Shown: piece after piece, positions 5,712 to 9,729 of the stretch
Layout: the number at the start of each line of letters is the position of its first letter
How positions within the stretch are numbered: the first letter of the stretch is position 1
From: QNZT01 sp964651755
GTDB taxonomy: Bacteria; Campylobacterota; Campylobacteria; Campylobacterales; QNZT01
NCBI GenBank assembly: GCA_964651755.1
Contig: CAZYZD010000084.1
Span: 1-9,729 of the forward strand
Reading direction: 5' to 3'
DNA length: 9,729 nucleotides
Position numbers and translations under genes: made by a program
The notes under the pieces: generated by a model
Seen by the model: only the letters and a program-made list of their open reading frames with translations
Told to the model about the DNA's origin: nothing
Databases searched by the model: none

Positions 5712-8700
5712 CTATTGTATATATTCAACAGTTATTTTATATTTTTTAGGATTACCGTCACTATTTTGGCATCCTACCACCATAACAGTTACCAAACCAC
5801 AGTTTGCAGGCAGTTGGTACTCTCCATTGGTTCCTTCGATTTGTTCATAACAGTTTCTGATAACATAGTATTCAACTGGATTACCATTTTCATCTTCTAT
5901 TGAAATTTTTATTTTTTGATTACCCATTGTCAGGAAACTGTATCTATCTGCTTCCCAGACATTGCTCAAAGAACCATTTATAACAGTTCTTTTTTCTGCT
6001 TCTACAGCGATCATTTCTCCTGCACATCCTGTATTGCTTGTACTGTTTTCATCGATTTCTATAACTGTTTGCTGGTTTTGCTCTTCTACTTTGTTTACCG
6101 TGATAGTTACAGTTGCTTCTGTAGAGTTTGCTTCACCATCGCTGGTCACATATGTAAACGTATCTGTACCGTTATAGTCACTTTGCGGAGTATAGATAAT
6201 AACCGGCAGATTTGTGGTATTCAGTTCTCCGTGTTGAGGTTGTGAAGTGATATAGTAACTTAGAGTGTCATTGTCATCATCGCTTCCATTTAGTGTGATT
6301 TCGATACTACTGTTTTGATCTACTGTTACCTCAATATTTTCGGCAGAAGGTGTATGATTTTGTGTTTGCTGTTCCTGATCGTCATTGAGAATTGTACCTG
6401 TTGCACTATCGTTTGTAAATTGCAGAGATTGCTGTTCTCCCTGAGTGTCAGCGTTGACCATTGTATTGATCTCATTTGCAGTCAGTGCTTTGTCAAACAT
6501 TCTGACATCATCTATCATTCCCTCAAAATTGAAATTACCGTTATGAAATGCACCTATTGTAAAGTCTTGAGTACTGCTGCCGATATCTCCGCTTTGTGCT
6601 CTTGTATAGACAAGTTGTCCATTTTTATAGAGTTTTTGATTTACGCCGTCATAGGTCAGAGTAAAGTGCGTCCATTCATTTGGTGTAACAGGGAAAGTGT
6701 CTGCTCCGTCAAAACTCCAGTGTGGTGAGAGTGCATAATGTAATTGTCCATTATCGACAATAATCTGGTATACAAGATCTTTTCCTAAAATCTGATTAAT
6801 ACTCTCATTTCCATTCCAGTTAAACCAGCCTGAAATTGTCCACTGGTCAGTTGCACCCGGATTTAAAACATCTCCGAAAGTTGCATAACCACCATTAAAG
6901 AGTGCTCCGTTACCTTCTTTTCCATTGGTGAGGATAACATCACCTACGACAGTACCGTTATGGTTTCCTGCTGAATCTATTACCATTTTTTCCTGTGTAT
7001 TATCCCAGTTTTCAACGTCAAATGTATACCAGGCAAGAGGATCAGGCAATGTACTCTCTGTTCCTGTAAGAGCATTTGAAAGAGTTAATATAAATGTTTC
7101 ATTATCTTCTACAGTGGTATCACCTGTAATATTAACTGTAACAGTTGCTTCTGTCTCACCTGCCGGGATGGTAAGTGTTCCTGATACTGACACATAGTCT
7201 TCTCCTGCTGCAGCAGAACTGTCAGTTGTTTGATATTGCAGGCTAATGTCATTTGTATATGCATTGGAGAGTGTTACTGTAAATGTACACGGTGTAGTCC
7301 CGCTATCACCTTCTGTACAATTTTGATCAGAAATAGAGATAGTCGGCAATGTTACTTCATCAGTACAATCCAATGTTTCACGTTGGGTACCGTCATAGTT
7401 GTTACCGTTGTTTTCATTGTTATAAATCTCCTGAATCTGAGCATCTGTTAGTGCCCCATTAAATAGTTTGACTTCATCGATTGTTGCATCTGTTGGATAT
7501 TCAGTAGAGCTGATATTGCCATCTCTTGCATCCCATATTGTTTTTCCGATATAGTTATGATCTCTCGATGCTGCAGGATCAAAGACAGAGCTGTTCCAGT
7601 CCTGTGTATCCTGTAAGGTTCCATCTATATAGATTTTTGCCTTACCGCTTTTATAGTCAAAAGTTGCAGCATAGTGGTGCATATTTGTATCCGGTATAGT
7701 TATATATGGATGTGTTCCCGCATCCTCATGGTTTTGTCTTATTTGAAATCTGAGTGTATTATGTGCTCCGCTTCTCCATAAGGAGATATAATCTTTTGCA
7801 CACCATTTCCCATCAGTGCTGTCATCACACAATCCTCCTGAGAGATCAACAATATGTTCATATTTGGTTTCATCATTGCTGATATCATCAAAAGCAATCC
7901 ATGCAGAAATAGTGATACCTTTATCAAAAGTACTGTTCATTGCAGGAAGTTCAATATAGTCATTTTCACCGTGCAATGTAATTGCATTATTTAATTTTGC
8001 TTTTACTGGAGTAGTGATATTTTTGGAAGTAGCATTGAAATTACCAGTACTATCTTTTACATCACCTTCACTACCGTCAAACTTACAGCTGTCAAATCTG
8101 TACTCTGCAGCGATAATGTCTGTTGCAGGAATTGGTGGCTGGATATCTTCTATAGTAAATTCTACATGAAGCAGCGGTGCTCCAGTACGGTCGCCGTTAG
8201 ATGATTCTGCTACTCTTTTACCGTCACCGCTTATGATAAAGGCAATAGCATTACCTTCTTGCCATGTACTCTTGTTGACAATTGTTTGAACTAGTGGTGT
8301 TAAATCTTCTGTTTTTTGTGCATCAGATGCTTCTCCGATGCTAGTCCATGGTGCCGGCTGCCACTGAATACTTTCACTCACAGTAGGTAAATTTGTAATA
8401 TAATATCTATCTCTTGTGAAAGATGGGGCATTTTCACTATCTTCTACAGTAATGTTTAGGGTAGTAGTTCCTGTTGAGACTTCATCTGTCTGAAACTGTA
8501 TATAGGCGCTGGTAATAGTTGCACCTTGGGGAATTTGGATATCGGGGAAACGGATACCAATAAGTTGCTTATCTCTTTCTTGTGTCATTTCCAGATCTGA
8601 ACTGCCTGAACTGATCCTACCATTGGAGATATGTTCTTCTATATCATCCATTCCATTGGTTACTCTTACATCAATACTCTGGGCATACATTTGTGTAACA

Positions 8701-8756
8701 AGTAATAAGTTAACTAATGCAGTTGAGACTAAACTCTTTGTCAATATCTTTTTCAT
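5712..8756 (-). CDS. Large secreted modular protein: N-terminal beta module, LamG, Calx-beta with nested LamG, cadherin-like domain, PPC-like end
   Basis: A 1014-residue exported protein. Signal peptide 1-25 (cut after MYA). Residues ~28-202 are a beta-sandwich module seen in secreted marine bacterial proteins (LIGIRFPDIQIPQGATITSA; APLLHVEF). A LamG/concanavalin-like domain covers ~215-446, ending DEVKLFNGALTDAQIQEIY. A Calx-beta domain begins at ~470 (ISISDQNCTEGDSG; ETFILTLSNA at 553-562) but its last strand, SATGTILNDD, appears only at 784-793; between them sits a second LamG domain (~570-768). A tandem-95/cadherin-like domain follows (~800-888: NGSDDDNDTLSYYI, DYNGTDTFTY), with acidic residues suited to calcium. 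The tail (~908-1014) has four Cys and a PPC-like strand pattern. The start has an excellent Shine-Dalgarno. No LPXTG, PEP-CTERM or barrel anchor is visible. Likely a calcium-dependent adhesin or glycan-binding surface protein; the ligand is unknown. It is monocistronic as far as visible. Confidence 0.88.
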   Translation of the reverse strand: MKKILTKSLVSTALVNLLLVTQMYAQSIDVRVTNGMDDIEEHISNGRISSGSSDLEMTQERDKQLIGIRFPDIQIPQGATITSAYIQFQTDEVSTGTTTLNITVEDSENAPSFTRDRYYITNLPTVSESIQWQPAPWTSIGEASDAQKTEDLTPLVQTIVNKSTWQEGNAIAFIISGDGKRVAESSNGDRTGAPLLHVEFTIEDIQPPIPATDIIAAEYRFDSCKFDGSEGDVKDSTGNFNATSKNITTPVKAKLNNAITLHGENDYIELPAMNSTFDKGITISAWIAFDDISNDETKYEHIVDLSGGLCDDSTDGKWCAKDYISLWRSGAHNTLRFQIRQNHEDAGTHPYITIPDTNMHHYAATFDYKSGKAKIYIDGTLQDTQDWNSSVFDPAASRDHNYIGKTIWDARDGNISSTEYPTDATIDEVKLFNGALTDAQIQEIYNNENNGNNYDGTQRETLDCTDEVTLPTISISDQNCTEGDSGTTPCTFTVTLSNAYTNDISLQYQTTDSSAAAGEDYVSVSGTLTIPAGETEATVTVNITGDTTVEDNETFILTLSNALTGTESTLPDPLAWYTFDVENWDNTQEKMVIDSAGNHNGTVVGDVILTNGKEGNGALFNGGYATFGDVLNPGATDQWTISGWFNWNGNESINQILGKDLVYQIIVDNGQLHYALSPHWSFDGADTFPVTPNEWTHFTLTYDGVNQKLYKNGQLVYTRAQSGDIGSSTQDFTIGAFHNGNFNFEGMIDDVRMFDKALTANEINTMVNADTQGEQQSLQFTNDSATGTILNDDQEQQTQNHTPSAENIEVTVDQNSSIEITLNGSDDDNDTLSYYITSQPQHGELNTTNLPVIIYTPQSDYNGTDTFTYVTSDGEANSTEATVTITVNKVEEQNQQTVIEIDENSTSNTGCAGEMIAVEAEKRTVINGSLSNVWEADRYSFLTMGNQKIKISIEDENGNPVEYYVIRNCYEQIEGTNGEYQLPANCGLVTVMVVGCQNSDGNPKKYKITVEYIQ

Positions 8757-8760
8757 TCGC

Positions 8761-8768
8761 GCTCCTTT
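8761..8768 (-). promoter_or_regulatory. Shine-Dalgarno of the 1014-residue protein
   Basis: On the minus strand AAAGGAGC lies about five bases upstream of the ATG at 8756. It is a near-ideal ribosome binding site and confirms this start. Confidence 0.85.
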
Positions 8769-8833
8769 AGTATAGTTAAAGATATGTATTTGTAAATAAT
8801 TTAATAAAAAATTACTTTAATTAAATTATTTAA

Positions 8834-8839
8834 ATAATA
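8834..8839 (-). promoter_or_regulatory. Candidate -10 element for the 1014-residue gene
   Basis: The minus strand reads TATTAT (in the context GTAGTATTATTT), five of six matches to TATAAT, about 78 bases before the start codon. There is no convincing -35, which is common in AT-rich Campylobacterota promoters. The surroundings are so AT-rich that chance matches are likely. Confidence 0.3.
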
Positions 8840-8911
8840 CTACACTTGTAAAAATTTATTTTAAGTTTTTTATTTATCTTTATTTAAAAAAGAGTAGATA
8901 TATTAAATAAA

Positions 8912-8928
8912 TGTTACTTAATGTAACA
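8912..8928. promoter_or_regulatory. 17-bp dyad TGTTAC-N5-GTAACA, possible operator
   Basis: TGTTAC (8912-8917) and GTAACA (8923-8928) are perfect reverse complements spaced by TTAAT. The spacing and symmetry suit a dimeric transcription factor. The dyad centre lies about 160 bases before the minus-strand start and about 80-90 bases upstream of the candidate -10. I do not recognise the regulator; no regulator gene is in the window. Confidence 0.4.
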
Positions 8929-9053
8929 CATGGACTCCCCGGATGTGAAAATAAAGATAATAAATTTAAAAATATAAATAAAATGAAGTGAAAAGAAATT
9001 TAAGAAATTAATATTTTAAGAAGATATCTAAATGAAATAAATACTTTATAATA

Positions 9054-9093
9054 TCAAACATACCGGGAAGTTACTCTTCCCTGATATGTTTGA
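9054..9093 (-). terminator. Long hairpin overlapping the end of the 198-residue gene
   Basis: TCAAACATA (9054-9062) pairs with TATGTTTGA (9085-9093), and GGGAAG (9065-9070) with CTTCCC (9076-9081), giving a stem of about 16-17 pairs with a small bulge and a 5-nt loop that contains the TAA stop. On the minus strand the bases after the stem are AT-rich but not a clear T run. It may terminate transcription or protect the 3' end of the message. Confidence 0.5.
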
Positions 9094-9667
9094 CAGTAAA
9101 TTTTGCATCAGGTTTGAGTGTGAGGAAATATTTTTCCTGATAACTAAGCGCTTCTTTACCTTCTGCTTTGTCGTAACGTTTCTCTTCTACCATAAAGGTA
9201 ATATTTTTACCTATACCCATTTTATAATCCCGGTTTACATGAAAGTTTTTATTGCCAAAGCGGTATGTTAACAGCAATACTTTGTCGATTGTAGCGTCTG
9301 GTTTAAAGAGTACAGCATATTTGAAAAAACCGTTATCGACACTATAGATTGCAAGCGCATACTTTTTAGTAGCGATAAAATATTCATGCTGACTGGTATC
9401 GCCGATTTTTATTGCAGTTTGGTCATTGTCAGTAAAAACTTCAATAAAAACACTTTCAATCTCTGAGTTATCATCTCTCTCTTTCTGATATTTTAAAGGA
9501 TAGAGTTTTTTCTTTATCAGGTCATGAAATGTCAGGTCAGGATGTTTTTTTATTTTTTCCAGATATTGATCTGCCAGAGCGTTTGCCTGTAAAGTAGTCT
9601 GTATGAAAAGCAGTAGAAAACCGAGTAATAAAATGTGCATAAATGATTTTTGTTTTATCGTATGCAT
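9071..9667 (-). CDS. Exported protein of unknown function (198 residues)
   Basis: I do not recognise this family. The protein has a clear Sec signal peptide: a basic n-region (MHTIKQKSF), a Leu-rich core at 11-22, and a likely cut after Ala30 (ANA/LA), so the mature protein is about 168 residues and periplasmic or secreted; there is no lipobox. The mature part is rich in Lys, Asp and aromatic residues, with alternating hydrophobic strands (SVFIEVFTD, YALAIYSVD, KYAVLFKP, KVLLLTYRF, YFLTLKP) that suggest a small beta-sheet fold. There are no Cys residues. AAAGGA (9675-9680) lies seven bases before the ATG and supports this start; Met10 is an alternative but lacks its own site and would lose the basic n-region. 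It is transcribed in the same direction as the 1014-residue gene but 314 bp away with a hairpin between, so probably a separate unit. Confidence 0.8.
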   Translation of the reverse strand: MHTIKQKSFMHILLLGFLLLFIQTTLQANALADQYLEKIKKHPDLTFHDLIKKKLYPLKYQKERDDNSEIESVFIEVFTDNDQTAIKIGDTSQHEYFIATKKYALAIYSVDNGFFKYAVLFKPDATIDKVLLLTYRFGNKNFHVNRDYKMGIGKNITFMVEEKRYDKAEGKEALSYQEKYFLTLKPDAKFTVKHIREE

Positions 9668-9674
9668 TGCAATA

Positions 9675-9680
9675 TCCTTT
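9675..9680 (-). promoter_or_regulatory. Shine-Dalgarno of the 198-residue exported protein
   Basis: On the minus strand AAAGGA lies seven bases before the ATG at 9667; it decides between this start and the internal Met10. Confidence 0.75.
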
Positions 9681-9695
9681 ACAATTTTTTGCGTA

Positions 9696-9726
9696 ATAAT
9701 ACCTCAAGTTGGGATAAAATTTGCAA
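9696..9726 (-). promoter_or_regulatory. Candidate promoter for the 198-residue exported protein
   Basis: On the minus strand TTGCAA (9721-9726) could be a -35 and TATTAT (9696-9701) a -10. The spacer is 19 bases, longer than ideal. The -10 lies about 30 bases before the start codon. Low confidence. Confidence 0.35.
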
Positions 9727-9729
9727 AAA

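Larger units (their letters stand above)
8757..9070. other. Very AT-rich 314-bp intergenic region
   Basis: No credible gene is seen on either strand. It holds the Shine-Dalgarno and candidate promoter of the left-hand minus-strand gene, the 17-bp dyad at 8912-8928, a short GC-rich island (8932-8942) flanked by CACAT/ATGTG (8927-8931 and 8943-8947), and at its right end a hairpin belonging to the neighbouring gene. The rest is almost pure A/T with homopolymer runs, which could favour DNA curvature or nucleoid-protein binding. Confidence 0.7.

Noticed and set aside
5599..5850. Open frame of 83 codons on the + strand over the repeats (MYDYARLKPCLRCWC...)
   Set aside because: It is generated by the palindromic repeat sequence and then runs antisense into the 1014-residue gene; no Shine-Dalgarno and no protein-like pattern beyond the repeat.
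5916..7451. Several + strand open frames of 70-137 codons
   Set aside because: They lie antisense within the long minus-strand gene whose domains are recognisable; compositions are Cys/Ser-rich shadows typical of reverse-frame translation.
9047..9052. Perfect TATAAT on the + strand
   Set aside because: No + strand gene follows; it would only drive antisense RNA into the 198-residue gene, and such matches are expected by chance in this AT-rich stretch.

Overview
The window looks like chromosome of a low-G+C Gram-negative bacterium, most likely a Campylobacterota (Epsilonproteobacteria) member of the Sulfurimonas/Sulfurovum type. This rests on the AT-rich, Lys/Asn/Ile/Phe-rich coding style, Sec and lipoprotein signal peptides of the MKK...L type, tight ATGA gene overlaps, and the mix of exported multi-domain proteins. 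The placement is an inference; there is no rRNA or marker gene in the window.

Left block (1-3551, + strand): a tightly packed export cluster. It holds the C-terminal 507 codons of a large Ig-like surface protein (5' end outside the window), a lipid-anchored kexin-type S8 serine protease with a P/Homo B domain, and a small secreted protein that reads like a detached subtilase propeptide. The protease itself has no room for an N-terminal propeptide, so the most interesting reading is a protease whose intramolecular chaperone/inhibitor has become a separate gene in the same operon. The gene junctions are 0 nt and a 4-nt overlap. An AT-rich hairpin with a T run closes the block at 3551-3577, and a second terminator-like hairpin lies inside the signal-peptide codons of the protease.

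Middle block (3610-5570, + strand): the two-gene radical SAM / DUF4130 pair (families named TIGR03916 and TIGR03915), thought to act in DNA modification or repair but biochemically uncharacterised. The radical SAM protein has a CX3CX2C cluster motif, a helix-hairpin-helix DNA-binding segment and, near its C terminus, a QPSLF peptide resembling a beta-sliding-clamp binding motif.

The 141-bp gap at 5571-5711, between convergent genes, holds two related imperfect palindromic repeat units sharing identical ends but with different interiors.

Right block (5712-9667, - strand): a 1014-residue secreted modular protein, in which one LamG-like domain appears to be inserted inside a Calx-beta domain, then a 314-bp very AT-rich intergenic region with a 17-bp dyad that could be an operator, then a 198-residue exported protein of unknown function. 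No tRNA, rRNA, CRISPR array, transposase or pseudogene was found.
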